From: Candidatus Komeilibacteria bacterium RIFCSPLOWO2_01_FULL_45_10
Lineage (GTDB): Bacteria > Patescibacteriota > Patescibacteriia > UBA1558 > UBA10009
Assembly: GCA_001818835.1 (NCBI GenBank)
Contig: MHKL01000017.1
Span: forward strand, 1,549 to 7,736
Direction of reading: 5' to 3'
Length of the DNA stretch: 6,188 nucleotides
Within the stretch, counting starts at the first letter, position 1; every line of letters starts with the position of its first letter. The translations under genes were made by a program, and so were the position numbers. This document shows, piece by piece, positions 1 to 4,988 of this stretch. The notes under the pieces are model-generated. The model saw only the letters and a list, made by a program, of their open reading frames with translations, was not told the DNA's origin and did no database searches.

Positions 1-1
1 T

Positions 2-109
2 GTTTACATTCTGGCTTATAATATCGGCGCCCAGACGCAAATGAATTTTTACACCACCTATCAATTATTTATCAAGAGTTTTATTTTCATTAACTCAAAT
101 AACCAATAA
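2..109 (+). CDS. Possible C-terminal fragment of an upstream protein
   Basis: Reading from base 2 gives 35 open codons ending in TAA at 107-109. The peptide begins VYILAYNIGAQTQ and ends in an aromatic and hydrophobic stretch (YQLFIKSFIFI), which could be a membrane-associated tail. The beginning lies outside the window, so no family can be named. The stop codon falls in a heptamer word (CCAATAA, 103-109) of the spacer tract, much as the gene at 3907-4392 ends in a heptamer tract. A rival reading from base 3 (FTFWLIISAPRRK, stop at 42-44) is also possible. The call rests only on an open frame of plausible composition and is tentative. Confidence 0.35.
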   Translation, partial: VYILAYNIGAQTQMNFYTTYQLFIKSFIFINSNNQ

Positions 110-164
110 CCAAATTCCAAGTAACAAAAAAATCTCAAATCACAATTACCAAATTACAAACCAG
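96..164. repeat. Degenerate heptamer tract with CCAAAT-type words
   Basis: This AT-rich stretch breaks into words of 7-8 bases: CAAATAA, CCAATAA, CCAAATT, CCAAGTA, then after an A-run CTCAAAT, CACAATTA, CCAAATTA, CAAACCAG. It is non-coding in both directions. Part of it (112-131) is complementary to two stretches further right, 254-267 (13 of 14) and 301-317 (14 of 17), so it forms the left arm of a larger folded region. Function is unknown. Confidence 0.65.
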
Positions 165-181
165 TTTGGAGATTGGGATTT

Positions 182-211
182 TCCGCCAAAGGCGGATCGG
201 CCTTTGGCCGA
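182..211. repeat. Two adjacent perfect mini-hairpins
   Basis: Two palindromes abut without a gap. The first is TCCGCC-AAA-GGCGGA (182-196) and the second TCGGCC-TTT-GGCCGA (197-211). Each has a perfect 6-bp stem and a 3-base loop, and the loops are complementary (AAA and TTT). They stand out as GC-rich islands in an AT-rich spacer. No T-run follows, so they do not look like a terminator. Confidence 0.75.
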
Positions 212-220
212 GATTATTGG

Positions 221-250
221 CCCGCCCCGCTTCGCGGAGCGAGGCCGGGG
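221..250. repeat. GC-rich hairpin, 6+4 bp stem
   Basis: Bases 221-226 pair with 243-249 (one bulged C at 245), and 228-231 pair with 238-241 around a TCGCGG loop, separated by one C-A mismatch. An alternative inner stem is CCGC-TTC-GCGG (227-237). The sequence after it (GTATTTTTTG) contains six T's, but they start three bases past the stem and run on into the right arm at 254-267. A terminator role is therefore possible but not favoured. Confidence 0.6.
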
Positions 251-271
251 GTATTTTTTGTAACTTGCCAC

Positions 272-293
272 TCGGCCGTGAGCTCGTGGCCGA
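272..293. repeat. Hairpin reusing the TCGGCC/GGCCGA arms
   Basis: TCGGCC (272-277) pairs with GGCCGA (288-293). The stem can be extended inward by two G-U wobbles and two more pairs. The arms have the same six bases as the hairpin at 197-211, so the two could exchange partners and form alternative folds. Confidence 0.6.
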
Positions 294-346
294 ACGGGGA
301 TTTGTATCTTGGGATTTATTTATGATTTATTAAGTATTAATTTTAT

Positions 347-739
347 ATGTTCAAAGTAGAAGTTAATTATCAAGTGAAAGTCAAGCGCCTCCCCCAGGGG
401 CTTTTTAAAAATGCCGGCCGGAAATTAGTTAAATTTTTGAAATTGAAGAAAAGCTTTAATCTTTCCGTGGCTTTAGTCAGCCCGCAAGCCATCAGGCGGC
501 TGAATAAAAAGTATCGCGGGCAAGACCAGGTGACCGATGTTTTGTCATTTGCGAAGGTTAATGAAATCGTCATTTGCTATCAGCAAGCCAAAAAACAAGC
601 CCAAGAACGCCGCCAAACCGTTCAAAAAGAGATGAGCTTTCTTTTTATTCACGGTTTTTTACATCTCTTGGGCTATGATGACCGGACAGCCAGTGGCGCC
701 AGCAAGATGAATGAGATAACCCGGAGAGTCACTGAATAA
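347..739 (+). CDS. ybeY: YbeY-family endoribonuclease / rRNA maturation factor
   Basis: The protein has 130 residues, somewhat shorter than the usual 150 or so. YbeY is a metal-dependent RNase needed for 16S rRNA 3' end maturation and ribosome quality control in the cytoplasm. Diagnostic parts are the conserved Arg before the core motif (R57), TDVLSF (63-68), and the metal-binding motif HGFLHLLGYDD (102-112). The first two zinc-ligand histidines are present (H102, H106), but the third position, normally His in H-x3-H-x5-H, is Asp (D112). Asp can bind metal, so the protein may still work; this is inference. The segment between TDVLSF and the motif is short. The ATG at 347 gives the expected N-terminus, but no Shine-Dalgarno sequence precedes it. 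The family call is firm; activity with D112 is uncertain. Confidence 0.93.
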   Translation: MFKVEVNYQVKVKRLPQGLFKNAGRKLVKFLKLKKSFNLSVALVSPQAIRRLNKKYRGQDQVTDVLSFAKVNEIVICYQQAKKQAQERRQTVQKEMSFLFIHGFLHLLGYDDRTASGASKMNEITRRVTE

Positions 740-773
740 CTTTTTTGTTCAAAGTGTGGAAAAGTTTTTTTCA

Positions 774-802
774 TTGCCAAAAGATTTATTTCCTATTATA
801 AT
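774..802 (+). promoter_or_regulatory. Sigma70-type promoter for ftsA
   Basis: TTGCCA (774-779, four of six to TTGACA) is followed by exactly 17 bases and then a perfect TATAAT (797-802). Transcription would start near 809-810, giving a leader of about 24 bases before the ftsA ATG. The site lies in the short spacer between ybeY and ftsA, where a promoter is plausible. It suggests that ftsA has its own start rather than depending on ybeY. This is a sequence match only. Confidence 0.7.
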
Positions 803-832
803 AAAGGGTAGATAACCTTTCTAGCAGAAAAA

Positions 833-2080
833 ATGGCCCAACCAGATATTATTACCGGTTTAGACATCGGCTCAAGTAACATTAGAGCCGTAATTTTAGA
901 GCGCGAAAGCGGCGGCGGCGGTTTTAGCGTCGTGGGCGCGGCCGAGAGATACGCCGAAGGCGTGGCCAAAGGCATGGTGACCAATATCGAGGACTTGGTT
1001 TCCTCGCTCGCCGAAGTTTTAGAGCAGGCGGAAAGAATGACCGGCTTTGGCATTGAGCGGGCCGTGGTCGGCATTTCCGGCACCCACATTAAAACCCTGG
1101 AATCGAGCGGCGTGGTGGCCGTTTCCAAAGCGGACAAAGAAATTACCGAGGAAGATGTTGCCCGGGCCATTGAAGCGGCGCAGGCCGTGGCCACCCCGGC
1201 TAATTATGAAATTTTACATGTCATTCCCAAGGATTTTGCCATTGATAATCAAACCGGCATCAAAGACCCGGTGGGCATGACGGGCGTCAGGCTGGAAGTT
1301 TCCGCCCAGATTGTCATGGGGCTCTCGGCCCAGATTAAAAATTTAACCAAATGCGTTTACCGGGCCGGCGTGGATATTGACGATTTGGTTTTTGGGATGT
1401 TAGCCTGTGCTGAAAGCACTTTAACCAAGAAGCAGAAAGAGCTGGGTGTGGCCTTAGTGAACGTGGGCGCTCAAACAACCAGTTTGATTGTTTACGAGGA
1501 AGGCGATGTTTTGCATACGGCCGTGATCCCGGTCGGCGCCAATCACATCACCGCCGATTTGGCCATCGGGCTAAGGACCTCTTTTGAGACGGCCGAAGCG
1601 ATTAAGCTGGAAGCGGCGTCGGCTGACCTTAAAAAGGTCAGCAAGCGGGACGAGATTGATTTGTCTAAATTTTCTTCAACGGAAAAAGAAAAAACGCTGG
1701 TTTCCCTTAAACACATCGCGGAAATTACCCAAGCCCGCGCCGAAGAAATATTGAATTTAATTGATAAAGAATTGAAAAAAATTGACCGCTCGGGGATGCT
1801 GCCGGCCGGCGTGATTTTAACGGGCGGCGGCAGCAAACTTAATGGCTTTTTGGATTTAGCCAAAGAAAAATTAAAACTGCCGGTTTTTTTGGGTTTGCCT
1901 CTGGGCTTGGATAATTGCCCCATTGATAAAGTGAGGGATCCGGCCTTTGCGCCGGCCTTGGGTTTGGCTTTGTGGGGCATTCAGAATGCTGGCGGGCACC
2001 AGCGCCGGCGTTTGGAGTTTTCCTCGGTTGATGAAGTGATTGATAAGATGAAGGGCTGGTTTAAATCCCTTTTACCGTAG
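833..2080 (+). CDS. ftsA: Cell division protein FtsA
   Basis: FtsA is an actin-like ATP-binding protein that anchors FtsZ filaments to the inner membrane and recruits later division proteins. The 415 residues have the expected order. Phosphate-1 is GLDIGSSNIRAV (9-20). The FtsA-specific 1C (SHS2) region covers about 83-165. Phosphate-2 is LVNVGAQTTS (208-217), and the adenosine-site TGGGSKLNGF is at 330-339. A C-terminal amphipathic helix (about 399-415, EVIDKMKGWFKSLLP) serves as the membrane-targeting tail. In phosphate-2 the usual Asp of DIGGGTTD is Asn (N210), and the Gly-Gly is replaced by Ala-Gln, which might weaken ATP hydrolysis. PilM shares the fold, but the 1C region, the C-terminal tail and the adjacent ftsZ settle the call. 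The ATG at 833 sits about 24 bases after the predicted transcription start, with no clear ribosome binding site. Confidence 0.97.
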   Translation: MAQPDIITGLDIGSSNIRAVILERESGGGGFSVVGAAERYAEGVAKGMVTNIEDLVSSLAEVLEQAERMTGFGIERAVVGISGTHIKTLESSGVVAVSKADKEITEEDVARAIEAAQAVATPANYEILHVIPKDFAIDNQTGIKDPVGMTGVRLEVSAQIVMGLSAQIKNLTKCVYRAGVDIDDLVFGMLACAESTLTKKQKELGVALVNVGAQTTSLIVYEEGDVLHTAVIPVGANHITADLAIGLRTSFETAEAIKLEAASADLKKVSKRDEIDLSKFSSTEKEKTLVSLKHIAEITQARAEEILNLIDKELKKIDRSGMLPAGVILTGGGSKLNGFLDLAKEKLKLPVFLGLPLGLDNCPIDKVRDPAFAPALGLALWGIQNAGGHQRRRLEFSSVDEVIDKMKGWFKSLLP

Positions 2081-2081
2081 T

Positions 2082-2174
2082 TTAGTTAATCAGTTGATTA
2101 GGTATTAGGCAATCAGTTAATAGATTTTTAACTAATCAACTAATTACCTAATACCTGATACCTAATTCATAACT
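2082..2174. repeat. Heptamer-based dyad between ftsA and ftsZ
   Basis: The spacer consists of 7-base words, sometimes with an extra A. The left half is TTAGTTA, TCAGTTG, TTAGGTA, TTAGGCA, TCAGTTA. The right half is ACTAATC, ACTAATT, CCTAATA, CCTGATA, CCTAATT. The halves are complementary: 2101-2123 pairs with 2132-2155 at 20 or more positions, nine of them uninterrupted at the outer end. A transcript would fold into a long, AT-rich hairpin just upstream of ftsZ. No T-run follows, so it is unlikely to be a simple terminator. It could affect ftsZ translation or mRNA stability, but this is inference. Confidence 0.65.
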
Positions 2175-2175
2175 T

Positions 2176-3360
2176 ATGTCAAAACATATGGAAATCAAAC
2201 CGGAGCTTGAAACTTTTGCCAAAATTAAGGTAATCGGCGTGGGCGGGTCAGGCGGTTCAGCCATTACCCGGATGATCAGGTCAAAAATCCGGGGCGTGGA
2301 ATTCGTGGCGGTTAATACCGATGCCCAGGCCTTAAACCACAATGCCGCCAGCAAAAAAGTCCATATTGGCAAACAGACCACGCGCGGTTTGGGAGCGGGG
2401 ATGGATCCGGAATTAGGGGCGCAGGCGGCCGAAGAAAGCGAAGAAGAAATCAGAAAAGTGGTAGAAAGTTCAGATATGGTTTTCATTACCTGCGGTTTGG
2501 GCGGCGGCACCGGCACGGGCGCGTCGCCGATTATTGCCGATATTGCCAAGGAAGCCGGGGCGTTAACGGTGGCGGTAGTGACCAAGCCGTTCAGTTTTGA
2601 AGGCGCCCAAAGGCGAGAGATTGCCGAGAGGGGCTTTAATAATTTAGTGGATAAGGTGGATACGATTATCACCATTCCCAACGACCGCCTGCTGCAAGTG
2701 ATTGACAAAAAAACCTCGCTTTTGGATGCTTTTGCCATTGTGGACGAGGTCTTAAAGCAGGGTGTGCAGGGCATTTCCGAAATTATCACCATTCCGGGGC
2801 TGGTCAACGTTGATTTTGCCGACGTTAAGGCGATTATGAAAGGCGCCGGCAGCGCTTTAATGGGCATTGGCCGCGCCAGCGGCGAGAATCGGGCGACGGA
2901 AGCCGCCCGGGCCGCCATTGAAAGTCCGTTGTTGGAACTTTCCATTAAAGGCGCCAAGGGCGTGCTTTTTACCATTAGCGGCGGTCCTGATCTGACCATG
3001 CATGAAGTCAATGAGGCGGCGGAAGTGATTACCGCTTCCATTGACCAAAACGCCAAAGTTATTTTTGGCGCGGTGGTTGATGAAACGCTGGGCGACGAGG
3101 TAAAAATCACGGTGATTGCCACCGGCTTCAGCGGCGGCGCCTCGCGGGCGGCGGAAATGGAAAAAGAAAGATTGGCCACGGAAGAAAAAATTTATTCCCC
3201 CCAAGGGAGCCGCTTGGAAGCCAAACCGGCCGCGGCCAAAAACATTTTTTTCAAAAAAGGCAAAAACATTGAAACCGACAAGGTGGAGCTGCCGCCTAAG
3301 TCCCGGGAGGAGGAAGAACTGGAAATCCCGGCATTCATCAGAAGAAAGATGGGGAAATAG
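2176..3360 (+). CDS. ftsZ: Cell division GTPase FtsZ
   Basis: FtsZ is the tubulin-like GTPase that polymerises into the division ring at midcell. The 394 residues are a normal length. The N-terminal GTP-binding region starts with VIGVGGSGGSA (19-29). The tubulin signature GGGTGTG is at 109-115. The T7 synergy loop NVDFADVKAIM (211-221) carries both acidic residues needed for GTP hydrolysis (D213, D216). A charged, presumably disordered linker runs from about 330 to 380 and is fairly short. The C-terminal peptide EIPAFIRR (383-390) is the conserved docking site for FtsA and other partners, and it matches the FtsA gene just upstream. The ATG at 2176 is used here; Met5 (2188) is an alternative, since neither has a Shine-Dalgarno sequence. 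No key residue is missing. Confidence 0.98.
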   Translation: MSKHMEIKPELETFAKIKVIGVGGSGGSAITRMIRSKIRGVEFVAVNTDAQALNHNAASKKVHIGKQTTRGLGAGMDPELGAQAAEESEEEIRKVVESSDMVFITCGLGGGTGTGASPIIADIAKEAGALTVAVVTKPFSFEGAQRREIAERGFNNLVDKVDTIITIPNDRLLQVIDKKTSLLDAFAIVDEVLKQGVQGISEIITIPGLVNVDFADVKAIMKGAGSALMGIGRASGENRATEAARAAIESPLLELSIKGAKGVLFTISGGPDLTMHEVNEAAEVITASIDQNAKVIFGAVVDETLGDEVKITVIATGFSGGASRAAEMEKERLATEEKIYSPQGSRLEAKPAAAKNIFFKKGKNIETDKVELPPKSREEEELEIPAFIRRKMGK

Positions 3361-3430
3361 CTTATAGCTTATAGCTAAAAATTTAAAACTTTTAATTTAG
3401 TTTTTAGCTTTTAGTTTTTAGCTTTAAGTT
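3361..3430. repeat. Heptamer-rich inverted repeat between ftsZ and nrdR
   Basis: Almost the whole spacer is low-complexity with a period of 7. CTTATAG occurs twice (3361-3374), and TTTTTAG, CTTTTAG, TTTTTAG, CTTTAAG fill 3401-3428. The latter is also a 14-base tandem duplication with one difference. AGCTAAAAA (3373-3381) is complementary to TTTTTAGCT at both 3401-3409 and 3415-3423, so a transcript can form either of two AT-rich hairpins. The right end runs into the nrdR start with no ribosome binding site. Confidence 0.65.
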
Positions 3431-3433
3431 TTT

Positions 3434-3901
3434 ATGCATTGCCCAGTTTGTCCGGCAAAAGACACTAAGGTGAACGATTCCCGTCTGAGCGAAGGCGGTT
3501 TTATTATTAAAAGGCGGCGGGAATGCGCTAAGTGCGGTTTTCGTTTTTCCACCCTGGAGCAGATGGAAATTTTGAATTTAACGGTGATTAAAAGAAACGG
3601 CGCCAAAGAGCCATACAGCCGGGAAAAGCTGGAAGCCGGCTTAAAGAAGTCGCTGGAAAAACGGCCGTATACCCAGGAAAAATTCCGCCAGCTGGTTAAC
3701 GCTATTGAAAGGGACATTCAAAAGAAGAATCATGAAGAAATTAAAAGCGGCGCCATCGGCGAGCTGGTTATGAAACGGCTGAAAAGCTTTGACAAGGTGG
3801 CTTACATCAGGTTCGCCTCGGTTTACCGGGCGTTTGAGGACGTTAAAACCTTTCAAAAAGAATTAAGCGGTTTATTAAAAGGGAAAAAAGTTATCCGTTA
3901 A
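3434..3901 (+). CDS. nrdR: Transcriptional repressor NrdR
   Basis: NrdR represses ribonucleotide reductase genes by sensing ATP/dATP, and so links dNTP supply to replication. The 155 residues match the family length and layout. An N-terminal zinc ribbon has two cysteine pairs, C3-x2-C6 and C31-x2-C34, with the typical DSR (15-17) and the basic run KRRRE between them. An ATP-cone domain follows (about 49-139), containing VIKRNGAKEPYSREKL and the closing KVAYIRFASVYRAFED. The gene follows ftsZ after 73 bases and is five bases ahead of the next gene, so those two are likely co-transcribed. No ribonucleotide reductase gene lies in the window, so its targets must be elsewhere. I saw no convincing NrdR box upstream of it. 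The ATG at 3434 places Cys3 exactly as in the family. Confidence 0.97.
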   Translation: MHCPVCPAKDTKVNDSRLSEGGFIIKRRRECAKCGFRFSTLEQMEILNLTVIKRNGAKEPYSREKLEAGLKKSLEKRPYTQEKFRQLVNAIERDIQKKNHEEIKSGAIGELVMKRLKSFDKVAYIRFASVYRAFEDVKTFQKELSGLLKGKKVIR

Positions 3902-3906
3902 ATCTT

Positions 3907-4392
3907 ATGCTGGAAAAATTCGACAAAACCACCCGTTTAATTATCGGCCTTGCTTTGGCGGTTTTGATTTGGGTGGTGGGCGTTTTAATCGGCCAGGAGC
4001 AGACCATCACCATTTTAAATCCCGAGGGCGGCTTAAAAAGCATCCTTAACCGCGCGCCAACCATTAAAGTGAGTTTGATGCTGGATTTTGGCAATGGCCA
4101 AGTGCTGGTTTTACCCTCAACCGAACTAATTTACGGCCAATCCGTCTTTCAGCTGTTGGAAAAAATCAATAAAGACGAGTCGGCCGGCTTGACTTTTTCT
4201 TATCAATCAAATAAAGAGACCGGCGAGCTGGCCAATTTTTCCCTCAACGGTTACTTCAGCCAAACTAGCGGCAAAGAGTGGCTGATTTGGCTGAATAATA
4301 AACTGCAAACCCTGCCTTTAAATCAGATTAAACTCAAGGCCCACGATATCATTGAGTTGAAGTATATTAAATTAGTAACAAGTAATCAGTAA
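3907..4392 (+). CDS. Membrane-anchored DUF4430-like protein
   Basis: The protein has 161 residues. A short basic N-terminus leads into one membrane helix (about 11-29, LIIGLALAVLIWVVGVLIG) that probably anchors the rest outside the membrane. Residues from about 52 to 155 resemble the DUF4430 / transcobalamin C-terminal-like fold: a strand with DFGNGQ (60-65), then YGQSVFQLLEKI (76-87), a middle strand, a Trp-rich strand with WLIWLNNK (125-132) and a closing HDIIELKYIK (146-155). In that fold the Trp/Asn strand is the most recognisable part. The ligand is unknown, and cobalamin binding should not be assumed. It starts five bases after nrdR, implying an operon. The last residues (VTSNQ) and the stop are encoded by the heptamer tract that follows, so the native C-terminus may have been altered. 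Confidence 0.75.
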   Translation: MLEKFDKTTRLIIGLALAVLIWVVGVLIGQEQTITILNPEGGLKSILNRAPTIKVSLMLDFGNGQVLVLPSTELIYGQSVFQLLEKINKDESAGLTFSYQSNKETGELANFSLNGYFSQTSGKEWLIWLNNKLQTLPLNQIKLKAHDIIELKYIKLVTSNQ

Positions 4393-4429
4393 CAAGTAAT
4401 CAGTAACAAGTAACAAGTAAACAGTAAAT
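4374..4429. repeat. Eight tandem heptamers, AGTAA-type
   Basis: Eight consecutive 7-base units fill 56 bases without interruption: AGTAACA, AGTAATC, AGTAACA, AGTAATC, AGTAACA, AGTAACA, AGTAAAC, AGTAAAT. The first five bases never vary. The tract starts inside the end of the upstream gene (stop TAA at 4390-4392) and ends two bases before the next ATG. Because each unit carries TAA and 7 is not a multiple of 3, three neighbouring units stop all three forward frames. Confidence 0.9.
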
Positions 4430-4431
4430 TT

Positions 4432-4791
4432 ATGGTGAATTATCAGGGCGCGCCGCTGGAGGAGCAGGTAAAAAAGCTTTTGGAAGAAAATTTGGCTTAC
4501 AGCAAGGAGATTTATTCTTTGGCCAAAAAAATCAACCGCCATTTTAAGTGGAGCCGCATTGTCAGTTTTATTTACCTTTTCCTGATCATTGCTCCGATTA
4601 TCGTGGGAATAATTTTTTTGCCTTCTTTTCTTAATAATACCATCAACAGCTTTACCGGCGGTATGCTTAATCAGGGCGCGGATGCGGGAGGCGGCAAGCT
4701 TGACCAAAAAGCCCTGCTGGAAGAGTTTCAAAAGCAGGGCGGGCCGGTCAATGTTTACAAAAATATCCTGGATTTGTATAATGGGCAATGA
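4432..4791 (+). CDS. Small single-pass membrane protein, unknown function
   Basis: I do not recognise this 119-residue protein. Residues 9-38 are charged and helical (EEQVKKLLEENLAYSKEI) and could form a coiled coil. A strong membrane helix spans about 43-66 (IVSFIYLFLIIAPIIVGIIF). A Gly-rich stretch follows (about 76-88), then a short charged helix (about 90-101), ending in YNGQ. With no cleavable signal, the basic residues just before the helix (KKINRHFKWSR) suggest the N-terminus stays in the cytoplasm. It lies 39 bases after the DUF4430-like gene on the same strand, probably in the same operon. It ends in TGA. Codon and amino-acid composition fit a real gene, and the TM-plus-coiled-coil layout is common in CPR genomes, but no role can be given. 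Confidence 0.8.
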   Translation: MVNYQGAPLEEQVKKLLEENLAYSKEIYSLAKKINRHFKWSRIVSFIYLFLIIAPIIVGIIFLPSFLNNTINSFTGGMLNQGADAGGGKLDQKALLEEFQKQGGPVNVYKNILDLYNGQ

Positions 4792-4798
4792 GGGAGAA

Positions 4799-4812
4799 TA
4801 GTCAGTAGTCAT
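4799..4812. repeat. Two-unit heptamer remnant
   Basis: TAGTCAG (4799-4805) is followed directly by TAGTCAT (4806-4812). Two units alone would mean little, but they sit just after a gene end, as the longer heptamer tracts in this window do. Confidence 0.4.
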
Positions 4813-4830
4813 CAGGATTTTAAAATTTAT

Positions 4831-4855
4831 ACGAAATTAACAACTTCGTTTTTTT
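4831..4855 (+). terminator. Weak Rho-independent terminator candidate
   Basis: ACGAA (4831-4835) pairs with TTCGT (4845-4849); two further T-A pairs are possible past one mismatch. The stem runs straight into seven T's (4849-4855). The stem has only two G-C pairs, so it is weak. Its position, 40 bases past the last gene of the nrdR group, is where an operon would end. Confidence 0.4.
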
Positions 4856-4963
4856 ATCCCGCACCACTTTTGTTATCCAGCGTTAACTTATTAATTCTTT
4901 GTTAATAGATAAAAATTACTTTTATGAAAATAACGCTATTCAACAAAAGTGGTGCGGGATAAA
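4853..4963. mobile_element. MITE-like element with long terminal inverted repeats
   Basis: Bases 4853-4874 and 4942-4963 are perfect inverted copies of 22 bases with outer ends TTTATCCCGCACC / GGTGCGGGATAAA. After four mismatched bases at equivalent positions, seven more match (AGCGTTA 4879-4885 with TAACGCT 4931-4937), giving 33-base ends with 29 matches. The centre (about 45 bases) is AT-rich and codes for nothing. Equal-length ends with a substituted block are typical of a non-autonomous transposon derivative. If the ends start at TCCCGC, the flanks are TA on both sides (4855-4856 and 4960-4961), as would be left by an IS630/Tc1-type transposase, but TA also lies inside the symmetry, so this is weak. 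A structured regulatory hairpin is the alternative. No T-run follows it, so it is not a standard terminator. Confidence 0.6.
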
Positions 4964-4988
4964 TCCTTTAATTATCAAATATAAATAT

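Noticed and set aside
17..22. TATAAT near the left edge as a promoter -10 box
   Set aside because: The only -35-like match (TTTACA, 3-8) is 8 bases away, far too close, and the site lies in a probable coding tail.
833..2080. PilM-type pilus ATPase instead of FtsA
   Set aside because: The NVGAQTTS motif looks somewhat PilM-like, but the FtsA 1C region, the amphipathic C-terminal helix and the adjacent ftsZ identify FtsA.
2148..3179. Long open frame on the minus strand opposite ftsZ
   Set aside because: It lies opposite a complete, motif-perfect FtsZ, and its Ser/Ala/Thr-rich composition is what antisense of GC-biased codons gives. The same applies to minus-strand frames opposite ftsA, nrdR and the protease.
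4374..4429. CRISPR array
   Set aside because: The units are 7 bases and directly adjacent, with no spacers and no cas genes.
4789..4791. TGA read as glycine (genetic code 25)
   Set aside because: No assigned frame contains an internal TGA, so the codon is best taken as a stop.
4372..4812. Minus-strand frame of 146 codons opposite the small membrane protein
   Set aside because: Its C-terminus is the antisense of the heptamer tract, and the + strand frame has a clear membrane helix and operon context.
4899..4928. Promoter inside the MITE-like core for the HtrA gene (TTGTTA and TATGAA)
   Set aside because: Both boxes match only four of six with an 18-base gap in very AT-rich sequence, which is expected by chance.
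4853..4963. Rho-independent terminator
   Set aside because: The stem is long enough, but neither strand has a T-run after it; the T-run lies before the left arm on the + strand.
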